A stretch of DNA of 59,042 nucleotides from Nostoc sp. CHAB 5824 (lineage in GTDB: Bacteria; Cyanobacteriota; Cyanobacteriia; Cyanobacteriales; Nostocaceae). The stretch spans positions 1-59,042 of the forward strand of contig NZ_JAIVFT010000029.1 in the NCBI RefSeq assembly GCF_020829665.1, read 5' to 3'. The notes beneath the pieces were generated by a model. It was given only the letters and a program-made list of their open reading frames with translations, did not search any database and was not told the DNA's origin. Of this stretch, positions 52,019 to 59,042 are shown in pieces (positions within the stretch are counted from its first letter, which is position 1; each line of letters starts with the position of its first letter). The translations under genes and the position numbers were made by a program.

Positions 52019-53380
52019 ATGACTATGCGAATTAAGCAAATTTCCGTCAGTGGCTTATTTGGAATTTTTGACCATGTGATTCCATTGAACATGGATGAAA
52101 GAATTACCATTATTCATGGCCCAAATGGTTTTGGGAAAACAGCCATTTTAAGAATTTTAAATAGTTTTTTTGACTCCCGATACACAGAGCTAAGAGCTAT
52201 CCCGTTTAGAAAATTTAGAATTGAATTTGATGATAGTATTAGTGTTGAAATAATCAACAACATCGAAAACTTACAAAAACCAAAAAACAAGATTTTCTTC
52301 AACTTTTATAAACATGATTTAAAAACAGATTCTTTTGCTTTAAAGCGAGTAAATTATCGTGATGAAAGAGAAGTTTTTCTGAGCTTTTCCTCAGATGATC
52401 TTATCCCCGTAAAAGAACAATTATATCCTACAAAGTTAATGAATCTTTCTATGGAAAAAAGTCGTTATTTAGAAGACTACCTACAGGGCTTTTATAGCTT
52501 ATCGTCCTCAAATTTTAAGTCACAAGAAGAACCTGATTGGTTAGGAGAATTGAGAAGCAATATTCATATTCGCCTCATTGAATCACAACGGTTGCTTAAT
52601 TTTATTCCTAAGCATTCTTCCAGACAGTCTGCTGAAACACCTTCAATATTATCAACTGTGTCTGCCTATTCTGATGAAATTGCTAAACTGATGCAAGATA
52701 AATTTAAAGAATACGGTACAATATCCCAATCTCTCGATAGGACTTTTCCCGTTAGGGTAGTTAAGCAACAGCCATCTACTGATTTAACAGATGAACAACT
52801 TCGTCATCAACTAAACGAACTTGAAGCAACTCGTTCTCGTCTCATAGAAGTAGGCCTTTTAGATAAAGATGAAGATACAGAATTTCAAATCCAGCCTCAA
52901 GATATAGATGAAAGCACCAAAAATGCTTTGTCGGTATATGTTCAAGATGTAGAAAAAAAGTTGAGCGTTTTTGCTGAAATAGCAAGCAAGATTGATTTAT
53001 TAAGGAAAATTATTAATAATAAGTTTGCCTATTCCTACAAAGAGATAAATTTTAGTAAAGAAAAGGGATTCGTTGTCACAACAAATTATGACTCCTCATT
53101 ATCTAATTCAAAAACTCTTCTGCCAACAGATTTATCATCTGGAGAACAACATGAGTTAGTTCTTCTCTATGAGCTATTATTTAAAGTTCAACCTAACTCT
53201 CTAGTTTTAATTGATGAGCCGGAATTATCTCTTCATGTAGGATGGCAGGTTCAGTTTTTAAAAGACTTACAAGATATTACCCAGCTTGCAGATTTAAATA
53301 TATTAATGGCTACTCATTCACCAGATATCATTCAAGATCGCTGGGATTTGACGGTTGAACTGAAAGGGCCACAAAAGTGA
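52019..53380 (+). CDS. AAA15/ABC-type ATPase, PARIS AriA-like
   Basis: 453 residues. An SMC/ABC-like split ATPase: Walker A GPNGFGKT (34-41), a long helical middle (about 150-345), signature LSSGEQHELV (about 371), Walker B LVLIDEPELSLH (about 396) and H-switch ATHSPDII (about 431). The AAA15 ATPases of anti-phage systems such as PARIS, OLD and Gabija have this layout. It has no nuclease domain of its own; the TOPRIM/DUF4435 protein is encoded by the next gene, which overlaps by 4 bp (GTGA). In PARIS, the ATPase AriA senses phage anti-restriction proteins and releases the AriB nuclease. Membership is inferred from domain pairing. Confidence 0.78.
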   Translation: MTMRIKQISVSGLFGIFDHVIPLNMDERITIIHGPNGFGKTAILRILNSFFDSRYTELRAIPFRKFRIEFDDSISVEIINNIENLQKPKNKIFFNFYKHDLKTDSFALKRVNYRDEREVFLSFSSDDLIPVKEQLYPTKLMNLSMEKSRYLEDYLQGFYSLSSSNFKSQEEPDWLGELRSNIHIRLIESQRLLNFIPKHSSRQSAETPSILSTVSAYSDEIAKLMQDKFKEYGTISQSLDRTFPVRVVKQQPSTDLTDEQLRHQLNELEATRSRLIEVGLLDKDEDTEFQIQPQDIDESTKNALSVYVQDVEKKLSVFAEIASKIDLLRKIINNKFAYSYKEINFSKEKGFVVTTNYDSSLSNSKTLLPTDLSSGEQHELVLLYELLFKVQPNSLVLIDEPELSLHVGWQVQFLKDLQDITQLADLNILMATHSPDIIQDRWDLTVELKGPQK

Positions 53381-54243
53381 GAGATGATCTGACAGTTGAC
53401 CGTGTTGCTAACCAAATACGATTACGACGAAGCACATATAATGGAACTTTTTTATTAGTGGAAGGAAGTTCTGACAAAACTTTTTATAAGCGATTTGTTG
53501 ACCAATTAGTTTGTGAGTTAGTCGAAACATCAGGAAAACCCTCTAGTAAACAGCGTGCTATTGAAATTTTAAAAATTTTGGAACACTCAAATTTTCAGGG
53601 AGTTTTAGCGATTGTTGATGCAGATTTTGATCGACTTGAAACTTTGTTATACACCAGTCCTAATCTTCTTTACACTGACAGCCATGACCTTGAAACTATG
53701 CTGGTTAACTCACCAGCATTTAACAAAGTACTCGCCGAATTTGGTTCTGAAGAGAAAATTGCTCAGTTTAATCGAGACGTAAAATTAGTATTAATTGAAA
53801 ATGGAATGTCGGTAGGTTATTTGCTTTGGATCTCTAAGTGTGACGGATTAAACTTAACCTTTGATGGTATTATATTTAGCAAGTTCATTGACGAGCAAAC
53901 TCTGCAAATTGATGAACTCAAGCTTGTTCAGGAGATTAAGAATAAATCCCAAGCTTTCTCTTTGAGCGATAAAAATTTGCAAGAACGGTTAAAGAGTCAA
54001 AAAAGCAATAACCACGATCCTTGGCAAATCTGCTGTGGTCATCATTTGGTGGAGATTCTGTCGTTTGGTTTACGTAAAGCACTTGGCTCTAACAAAGCTG
54101 CTGATGTTGAACCGAACAGTCTTGAACGTAGTTTGCGGCTTGCTTATGAAGAAATTTACTTTCACCAGACACAACTCTACTTGGACATTCGTACATGGGA
54201 AAGTAGGAATGAGCCATTTAGAGTTTTGCGAAATAACACATAA
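53377..54243 (+). CDS. DUF4435 TOPRIM-like protein, PARIS AriB-like
   Basis: 288 residues from GTG at 53377, overlapping the ATPase stop. TOPRIM-type acidic residues are in place: Glu29 in FLLVEGSSDKTFYKRF, the Asp-x-Asp of LAIVDADFD (about 81-83), and DSHDLETML typical of DUF4435. The C-terminal half (about 150-288) is helical with CCGHHLVEILSFGL. In PARIS the matching AriB protein is a toxic nuclease held inactive by the ATPase. This protein should be the effector here. The stop codon TAA (54241-54243) touches the end of an inverted-repeat element. Confidence 0.78.
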   Translation: MRDDLTVDRVANQIRLRRSTYNGTFLLVEGSSDKTFYKRFVDQLVCELVETSGKPSSKQRAIEILKILEHSNFQGVLAIVDADFDRLETLLYTSPNLLYTDSHDLETMLVNSPAFNKVLAEFGSEEKIAQFNRDVKLVLIENGMSVGYLLWISKCDGLNLTFDGIIFSKFIDEQTLQIDELKLVQEIKNKSQAFSLSDKNLQERLKSQKSNNHDPWQICCGHHLVEILSFGLRKALGSNKAADVEPNSLERSLRLAYEEIYFHQTQLYLDIRTWESRNEPFRVLRNNT

Positions 54244-54370
54244 TATCGTGTCCGGTTAAAGACCTATCATTAAGAGCGCAGGGGGGCAGGGGGCGGGGAG
54301 CAAGGGGAAAGAGGGTTTCCCGGTTTTTGCACAGATGCGGGAATTATAACTAATTAGCCGGACATAATAT
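54243..54370. mobile_element. inverted-repeat (MITE-like) element, 128 bp
   Basis: The left end ATATCGTGTCCGGTTAA (54243-54259) pairs with the right end TTAGCCGGACATAATAT (54354-54370) at 14 of 17 positions. The interior is G-rich (GGGGGGCAGGGGGCGGGGAG), without coding capacity. It begins on the last base of the DUF4435 gene's stop codon. Confidence 0.5.
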
Positions 54371-54411
54371 AATACCAAATTCGTAAAATTCTTTCTGCGT
54401 TCTCTGCCCCT

Positions 54412-54469
54412 CTGCGGTAGCCTGCGGCAAGCCGCTTCTCTACGAGACGCTACGCGAATGCGTCTACGC
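54412..54469. repeat. dispersed palindromic repeat
   Basis: CTGCGGTAGCCTGCGGCAAG and what follows contain the hairpin GCGGC-AA-GCCGC, then CTCTACGAGACGCTACGCGA. Sequences of this type are common between genes in Nostoc. One copy in this window. Confidence 0.5.
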
Positions 54470-54494
54470 TATAAAAAATTATTTTTAACAGAAA

Positions 54495-54523
54495 ATTCCC
54501 GACTTTTTCAAAAAGTCGGGAAT
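54495..54523 (-). terminator. terminator of ftsH
   Basis: ATTCCCGACTTTTT pairs with AAAAGTCGGGAAT, a 13-bp stem with a two-base loop. It lies about 100 bases beyond the ftsH stop, and on the minus strand TTTT follows. Confidence 0.6.
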
Positions 54524-54622
54524 CTGAATCTTTGGATTTTCATTAGTACAGCACAGCGTAAATCCTCTTGTTAAAGATAGAAAAACTTCCGCCACAGCGT
54601 ACTAGGGAGTGTCAAATATTCC

Positions 54623-56512
54623 CTAATGAGGTACAGCCACTTGTGCATTGGCTACCTGGGTATTGTCAGCAACAATTTTGCGGAATAAATCGCCTTCAAT
54701 TGTTTCCTGTTCTATTAACAAATCTACTAAACGCTCCAAAACTATGCGGTTTTCTTGCAACAATTCTATTGCTCTAATGTAGGACTTGTTAACAATTTCG
54801 CGCACCTGTGAATCAATTTTGGCGGCAATTTCCTCAGAATAGTCTGATTTATTCATCCAGTCACGTCCCAAAAATACCTCTCCACTCTGATTTTCTAGTG
54901 ACAATGGGCCTAATTCTGACATCCCGAAGCGTGTCACCATCTGCCGTGCCATTCCTGTAACTTGTTGCAGGTCATTGCCTGCACCTGTGGTCACTTCTGG
55001 TTTACCAAAAACAATTTCCTCGGCGGCGCGACCACCCAAAGTAGCAGTAATCCTGGCTTTGAGTTGGGAACGCGAAATTAAGCCCTGTTCTTCGTTGGGA
55101 GTAAACCAAGTTAATCCCAGTGCTTGTCCTCGTGGGATGAGTGTCACTTTTTGTACAGGGTCATGCCCTTCGAGGAATGTACCAACTAAAGCATGTCCAA
55201 CTTCATGATAGGCAATCAACCGCTTGCTCTTGCTGTCTACTAAGGCCGTACCTTCCATACCTGCAACAACTCTATCCACAGCAGCATCAATTTCTAAAAG
55301 GGTGACAGCTTCTTTGCGTCTCCTAGCAGTGAGAATGGCAGCTTCGTTGAGTAAGTTGGCTAAGTCTGCGCCAGTAAAACCAGGAGTGCGACGAGCGATC
55401 GCTTCTAATGATACACTAGGATCAATTTTTTTATTCCGCGCGTGGACTTTCAAAATTTCTAGTCGCCCTTTGAGATCCGGTGCATCCACCATCACTTGTC
55501 TGTCAAAGCGTCCTGGTCTGAGCAGCGCTGCATCTAGAACATCTGGGCGGTTAGTAGCAGCAATAATAATAATACCTGTGTTACCTTCAAAACCATCCAT
55601 TTCGGTGAGGAGTTGGTTCAGGGTTTGTTCGCGCTCGTCGTTACCGCCACCGATACCAGCACCCCGTTGTCTACCTACTGCGTCAATTTCATCGATAAAT
55701 ATTAGACATGGAGCATTCTCTTTGGCTTTTTTGAAGAGGTCACGCACGCGAGATGCACCCACACCGACGAACATTTCTACGAATTCTGAACCGGAAATAC
55801 TGAAGAATGGAACACCTGCTTCACCTGCGATCGCTTTTGCTAGTAAAGTTTTACCAGTACCAGGGGGGCCAATTAACAACACTCCTTTGGGAATACGTGC
55901 GCCTACAGCGGTAAATCTTTCTGGCTGTTTGAGAAAAGTAACAACTTCTTCAAGTTCTTCTTTTGCTTCTTCAACCCCGGCTACGTCTTCAAATTTCACT
56001 CCAGTTTTAGCCTCCATTTGGAAGCGAGCTCTGGATTTACCGAAATTCATCGCTTGGCTAGAACCATTAGTAGAGCGCCGCAGGAACAATAGCATTAAAG
56101 CCACCAGTGGCAAAATCCACATGAGATTGATCAACAGCCCAACAGCGGCTCGGCTGTTAGCAGAGGAAACTTCGCCAAAATCAACATTCTTATCTTTGAG
56201 TATGTTAATCAACTCTGTGTTTTGTGCCAGAAGTCTCACCTGTTGCGGTGGTGTGTCATCCTTTTGCCCCTTGAGATAAACCCTTGCTAGCTGTTCGGTT
56301 TCGTCAAGCTCTACTTTTTGGACTTCTCCTGCCTTCGCTTTCTTGATCAAGTCGCCATAATTTAAAGAGGTGCTTTCTGCCTTTTGTGCCAAGACGGGAG
56401 TACTCCCGAAAATTCCTGGTAACATAATCAAACTAGCTGCGAGCGCACCAACCCAAGCAGCGCGCTTTGATGACTGCCCTTTTATCAATGCTTTTTTTCC
56501 CAAATTTGTCAT
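54623..56512 (-). CDS. ftsH: ATP-dependent zinc metalloprotease FtsH
   Basis: 629 residues. Two N-terminal membrane helices (about 18-42 and 120-143) flank a lumenal or periplasmic domain. The AAA domain has Walker A GPPGTGKTLLAKA (near 210), Walker B CLIFIDEIDAVG and the second region of homology NRPDVLDAALLRPGRFD. The protease site HEVGH is in AYHEVGHALVG (near 430). It degrades damaged membrane proteins; in cyanobacteria FtsH complexes renew the D1 subunit of photosystem II. Which of the usual four paralogs this is cannot be told by eye. Confidence 0.95.
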   Translation of the reverse strand: MTNLGKKALIKGQSSKRAAWVGALAASLIMLPGIFGSTPVLAQKAESTSLNYGDLIKKAKAGEVQKVELDETEQLARVYLKGQKDDTPPQQVRLLAQNTELINILKDKNVDFGEVSSANSRAAVGLLINLMWILPLVALMLLFLRRSTNGSSQAMNFGKSRARFQMEAKTGVKFEDVAGVEEAKEELEEVVTFLKQPERFTAVGARIPKGVLLIGPPGTGKTLLAKAIAGEAGVPFFSISGSEFVEMFVGVGASRVRDLFKKAKENAPCLIFIDEIDAVGRQRGAGIGGGNDEREQTLNQLLTEMDGFEGNTGIIIIAATNRPDVLDAALLRPGRFDRQVMVDAPDLKGRLEILKVHARNKKIDPSVSLEAIARRTPGFTGADLANLLNEAAILTARRRKEAVTLLEIDAAVDRVVAGMEGTALVDSKSKRLIAYHEVGHALVGTFLEGHDPVQKVTLIPRGQALGLTWFTPNEEQGLISRSQLKARITATLGGRAAEEIVFGKPEVTTGAGNDLQQVTGMARQMVTRFGMSELGPLSLENQSGEVFLGRDWMNKSDYSEEIAAKIDSQVREIVNKSYIRAIELLQENRIVLERLVDLLIEQETIEGDLFRKIVADNTQVANAQVAVPH

Positions 56513-56842
56513 AATAATTACCCTTTGTCTGCTGGCACAAGTTGAGCTATGGTTTTATGCCTATTCTTCTAACAAAAATTGTAATAACTGGAAATTACAC
56601 TTTTCTTATCTAGTCTAACTTCCAGACTAGGTATTGGGGATTTGGGATTGGGGATTGGGTATCAGAGATTGGGAACTGGGTATTAGAGATTAGGATTAAA
56701 ATAATTCTTTCCCAGTCCCCAGTCCCCTTGATATTAATTTGACACATTCCGACACAAATCGCTAAGATAAACATAGTCATAACGATTCCGCTTTTTAAAT
56801 AAATCTGGTGATAGTAGCTCGTTAATAGTTTGTAGGTTAATT
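56513..56842. other. divergent region with heptamer-like repeats
   Basis: 330 bases upstream of ftsH and of the FMN reductase gene. CTAGTCT / AGACTAG forms a small hairpin at 56610-56630. A run of GGGATT/GATTGGG units (about 56634-56697) is another short tandem repeat. No gene. Confidence 0.5.
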
Positions 56843-57388
56843 ATGGTAAGAATTGTTGGCATTGGTGGTAGTTTAAGACCCAACTCCTATACCCAGCTTG
56901 CTTTACAAGTAGCAGTGCAAAGGGTAGAAGCCCTCGGTGCAGAGGTAGAAATTCTTGATTTAAGACAGTTGCATTTACCGTTTTGCACTGGTGCTAAAGA
57001 GTATCCAGAGTACCCAGATGTTCAGCGGTTGCAAGATACAGTCAGTCACGCCGATGGATTAATTTTAGCGACACCTGAGTATCATGGTGGCGTTAGTGGT
57101 GTCCTGAAAAATGCTCTGGATTTGATGAGTTTTGAGCAACTGTCTGATAAAGTAACAGGACTAATTAGTGTTTTGGGTGGTCAGTCTAATAGTAATGCTT
57201 TAAATGAGCTACGGCTAATTATTCGTTGGGTACATGGTTGGGTGATTCCAGAACAAATTGCGATCGGACAAGCTTGGGGTGCATTCACTCCTGAAGCCAA
57301 GCTAGTAGATGAGAAACTTTCTCAAAGATTCGATCAATTTGCTCAGAGTTTAGTTGATAATACTCGCAAGCTGAGGGGCGTAAATTAG
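56843..57388 (+). CDS. NAD(P)H-dependent FMN reductase
   Basis: 181 residues, flavodoxin-like fold. The FMN-phosphate loop is GGSLRPNSYTQLAL (about 9-22), and the isoalloxazine contact is TPEYHGGVSGVLKNALDL (about 78-95), characteristic of the NADPH-dependent FMN reductase family (ChrR/ArsH/SsuE relatives). It reduces flavin, quinones or metal ions. It is convergent with the ferrochelatase-like gene, with a shared terminator. Confidence 0.88.
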   Translation: MVRIVGIGGSLRPNSYTQLALQVAVQRVEALGAEVEILDLRQLHLPFCTGAKEYPEYPDVQRLQDTVSHADGLILATPEYHGGVSGVLKNALDLMSFEQLSDKVTGLISVLGGQSNSNALNELRLIIRWVHGWVIPEQIAIGQAWGAFTPEAKLVDEKLSQRFDQFAQSLVDNTRKLRGVN

Positions 57389-57391
57389 TTT

Positions 57392-57421
57392 GTAGGGTGG
57401 TCAAAGCTTTGCCCACCCTAC
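57392..57421. terminator. bidirectional terminator
   Basis: GTAGGGTGG pairs perfectly with CCACCCTAC around a 12-base loop, midway between two convergent genes. GTAGGGTGGGC-type hairpins are also a common Nostoc repeat. Confidence 0.6.
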
Positions 57422-57437
57422 TAAACTCAAACTTTAC

Positions 57438-58556
57438 TTAATGATGATGGTGGTGATGATGGTGATCCCCTGCGAGTTGGGGTTTAACTGCCGAAGTCTC
57501 CTCTGACAACAGCTCTGCAATATGAGCATCAGCCCATTGGGCTGCCATTGCCAAAAATTCCGGATGGTCGTTGACGCAAGCCATTTGCACGTAGTTCGTA
57601 CCAGGATGCTGTTTTTCCAAAGCATGGATGATATGGTGTACATCCAATAAAGTTTCATGGTTTTCTGTGGCAAAGCCAATTGGCATAAAAATTACCACTT
57701 TTGCACCCAGTTGAATCAGATTATTTGCAGCTTGCTCGGCATTTGGCTGTGTCCAATCAATTAACGGCGTGTCATGATTAAGCCAACCCACCGAGATTAA
57801 GGGATAGCGGTTAATCAACTTATCTCGAACTAAATCGTACATTGCTTCACTTTCGGCAATCCCAGAAGTAAAGCCTTTGGCTTTATGGGGACAGCCATGA
57901 TTCATTAACACAATGCCGATTTGAGAAGGTAGATAAGCTGCGGCTAACTCAGCAATTTTCTCCTCAACCAGATGAGCCATCAAATCGATGTAGGCTGGTT
58001 CGTTGAAGAAAGAAGGAATGTAGCGCTGTGCTTTAACCCAGTGTTCTTCACCATCAGTCAACTCAACGAGAGCGTTGTTAACTTGCTCGATCGCAATACC
58101 ACTGGTAAAGATAGAATCAACAACCAGCAACGGGTAAATTAGTAGCTTATCAAAGCCTTGGTTTTTGATTTCTGCCAAGACTTGATTCGGTAGAAAAGGG
58201 GCGCAGAAGTTGAAAGCCTTGAAAACTTGAACTTTATCACCCCATTTTTCTTGTAATTGCTTCTCAATCCCAGCCCGCTGCTGTTCAAAGATGGCATTAT
58301 GTGGGGAGATAAAATCGTGGTGTGTGTGTCCCCACTCATGGCGGTCAAATAGCGCCAAAAGTTTTGCCAGGGGAGGATAAATCCAGGTTGGCACCGGCGC
58401 AAATTTTGCTGTCAGTAGATTTAAAGCTTGTTCGTTATAGTTGGCGAAATCTTCGTAGCTTTCGACTTCGCCGTAGCCCATAAGCAGTACGGCTACACGG
58501 TCTTTACCTGATAGATGCTCGTGAGTGTGTTGTACTTTTTCCGGCGTGGCAACCAC
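57438..58556 (-). CDS. ferrochelatase-family protein with C-terminal octahistidine
   Basis: 372 residues from GTG at 58556 (GAGGA seven bases upstream). Ferrochelatase-like segments include VAVLLMGYGEVESYEDFANY, IYPLLVVDSIFTSG, LMNHGCPHKAKGFTSG (normally AHGxP) and FATENHETLLDV with the active-site Glu. The usual cyanobacterial HemH carries a C-terminal chlorophyll-binding helix, which this lacks, so it is probably a paralog that inserts or handles another metal or tetrapyrrole. The protein ends AGDHHHHHHHH, encoded by mixed CAC and CAT codons, and has further His clusters (HTHEH near the start; HEWGHTHHDF), which suggests nickel, cobalt or zinc binding. Its exact reaction is unknown. Confidence 0.75.
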   Translation of the reverse strand: MVATPEKVQHTHEHLSGKDRVAVLLMGYGEVESYEDFANYNEQALNLLTAKFAPVPTWIYPPLAKLLALFDRHEWGHTHHDFISPHNAIFEQQRAGIEKQLQEKWGDKVQVFKAFNFCAPFLPNQVLAEIKNQGFDKLLIYPLLVVDSIFTSGIAIEQVNNALVELTDGEEHWVKAQRYIPSFFNEPAYIDLMAHLVEEKIAELAAAYLPSQIGIVLMNHGCPHKAKGFTSGIAESEAMYDLVRDKLINRYPLISVGWLNHDTPLIDWTQPNAEQAANNLIQLGAKVVIFMPIGFATENHETLLDVHHIIHALEKQHPGTNYVQMACVNDHPEFLAMAAQWADAHIAELLSEETSAVKPQLAGDHHHHHHHH

Positions 58557-58785
58557 AATGAGTTCCTCAATATAACCAGAGTGCAGAGAAATTTCGAGTT
58601 AGAGAATAGTTTGCACATTTTCCCTACTAGTTACTTATTATCCCATCCAGGGGGATAGGATAGGTGGGAAAATTAAAAGAATACATCAAAAGATATATTA
58701 CGAGTATTACTGCATACTAGGCAACTATTTTATAGTTACGTCAGTTTTCGTTGTATACCAGACAATTGGGGCAAGTCGGACGGGT

Positions 58786-58827
58786 GAGGTATTGTCCGGG
58801 GTGCGATCACACCCCGAACAATACCTC
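58786..58827. repeat. long hairpin, 18-bp stem
   Basis: GAGGTATTGTCCGGGGTG pairs with CACCCCGAACAATACCTC with one mismatch around a 6-base loop, CGATCA. No T-run follows. Open frames across it on either strand have no ribosome site and look like by-products of the hairpin. The region 58557-58932 holds no gene that I can support. Confidence 0.65.
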
Positions 58828-58932
58828 GTAGTAAAGATAGTGCAACACCTTAACCCAATGTTTAATTGCACACAACTTGTTATTAAATATCTGCCATTAA
58901 ATTTACTCAGATTAATCAATACCTCTGCCAAT

Positions 58933-59042
58933 TTACGAGGGTTCAACGCCTGTAGAAACGTTATGAATGCGTCCTAAAGCAGTAAGCTTGGCAAAAATCT
59001 GGGTTAATAAAATAGGCTCAGGGATTTCTGGAAGCATTTTTA
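58933..59042 (-). CDS. C-terminal end of an unidentified protein (partial)
   Basis: An open frame enters from the right edge and ends at TAA (58933). From an internal ATG at 59037 it reads MLPEIPEPILLTQIFAKLTA and ends GVEPS. It may be a short gene starting at 59037 or the end of a longer one. No family recognised. Confidence 0.35.
   Translation of the reverse strand, partial: KMLPEIPEPILLTQIFAKLTALGRIHNVSTGVEPS

Noticed and set aside
52019..54243. Gabija or single-gene OLD system
   Set aside because: OLD and GajA carry the TOPRIM domain fused to the ATPase; here the DUF4435/TOPRIM part is a separate gene and no UvrD-like helicase follows.
55224..56279. 351-residue open frame antisense to ftsH
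   Set aside because: It lies wholly inside the strongly supported ftsH gene, has no recognisable domain and Ser/Arg-rich composition typical of an antisense shadow.
57438..57470. Octahistidine tail as cloning-vector contamination
   Set aside because: It sits in a normal genomic context with native flanking sequence and no vector bases; mixed CAC/CAT codons and other His clusters in the same protein fit a natural tail.
58725..58977. Two overlapping open frames at the right end
   Set aside because: Both cross a long hairpin, lack ribosome sites and show no protein-like features.

Overview
The window reads as chromosomal DNA of a filamentous, heterocyst-forming type cyanobacterium (Nostoc/Anabaena-like). 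The reasons are: very many copies of the HIP1 octamer GCGATCGC on both strands; psaK (photosystem I) and acsF (chlorophyll synthesis); an SLH-domain porin; a 7TM-HD phosphohydrolase; and heptameric tandem repeats and small palindromic dispersed repeats of the kind known from Nostocales. No rRNA operon, prophage, CRISPR array or intact transposase was seen. One tRNA (Phe, GAA) is present. Species cannot be named from this alone.

Layout. 1-3.2 kb: a TetR regulator divergent from a Rieske oxygenase-like gene and a broken cytochrome P450, with two matching palindromic operators between them. 3.5-4.2 kb: a PIN/ribbon-helix-helix toxin-antitoxin pair. 4.3-13.6 kb: 7TM-HD phosphodiesterase, a DraG-like protein, aroQ with a 46-residue upstream gene, topA, and a two-gene unit of unknown function. 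13.7-18.4 kb: zinc region, with an SLH porin divergent from znuA-znuC-znuB around a Fur/Zur-type box. 18.5-23.6 kb: tRNA-Phe, an RqcH/NFACT gene, a sucrose-phosphate-synthase-like glycosyltransferase and psaK. 23.7-26 kb: DUF3891 protein, Mn-catalase and a YeaQ-type gene broken by a tiny repeat. 26.6-29.9 kb: low-oxygen tetrapyrrole cluster (hemN, a half-deleted heme oxygenase, divergent acsF). 30.1-35 kb: a microviridin-type graspetide cluster whose precursor carries five core repeats, beside a degenerate kinase-TPR protein. 35.4-47.6 kb: lysC, Uma2 nuclease-like protein, FadL-type porin, TPR protein, remnants of an ABC transporter, NatB-like binding protein, rtcA, a 21-bp tandem array, a MITE-like element, a GPH-family sugar transporter and a phosphoribosyltransferase. 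47.8-54.4 kb: accessory island with HigB/HigA-type toxin-antitoxin, a second type IA topoisomerase with zinc ribbons, and an ABC-ATPase/DUF4435 pair that looks like a PARIS-type anti-phage system. 54.6-58.6 kb: ftsH, an FMN reductase and a ferrochelatase-family protein with a natural octahistidine tail.

The two strongest biological systems are the five-core microviridin locus (30.1-32.7 kb) and the AAA/TOPRIM defence pair (52.0-54.2 kb). A second theme is how much tiny repeats have reshaped genes here: in-frame repeat insertion in the 7TM-HD protein, a one-base-too-long repeat that breaks the YeaQ gene, heptamer arrays that supply the start of znuC and the stops of rqcH and the heme oxygenase remnant, a Gly/Ala-rich expansion inside aspartokinase, and a repeat-built tail on the glycosyltransferase.

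All functional calls are made by eye from motifs and gene context. No alignment or database search was run.
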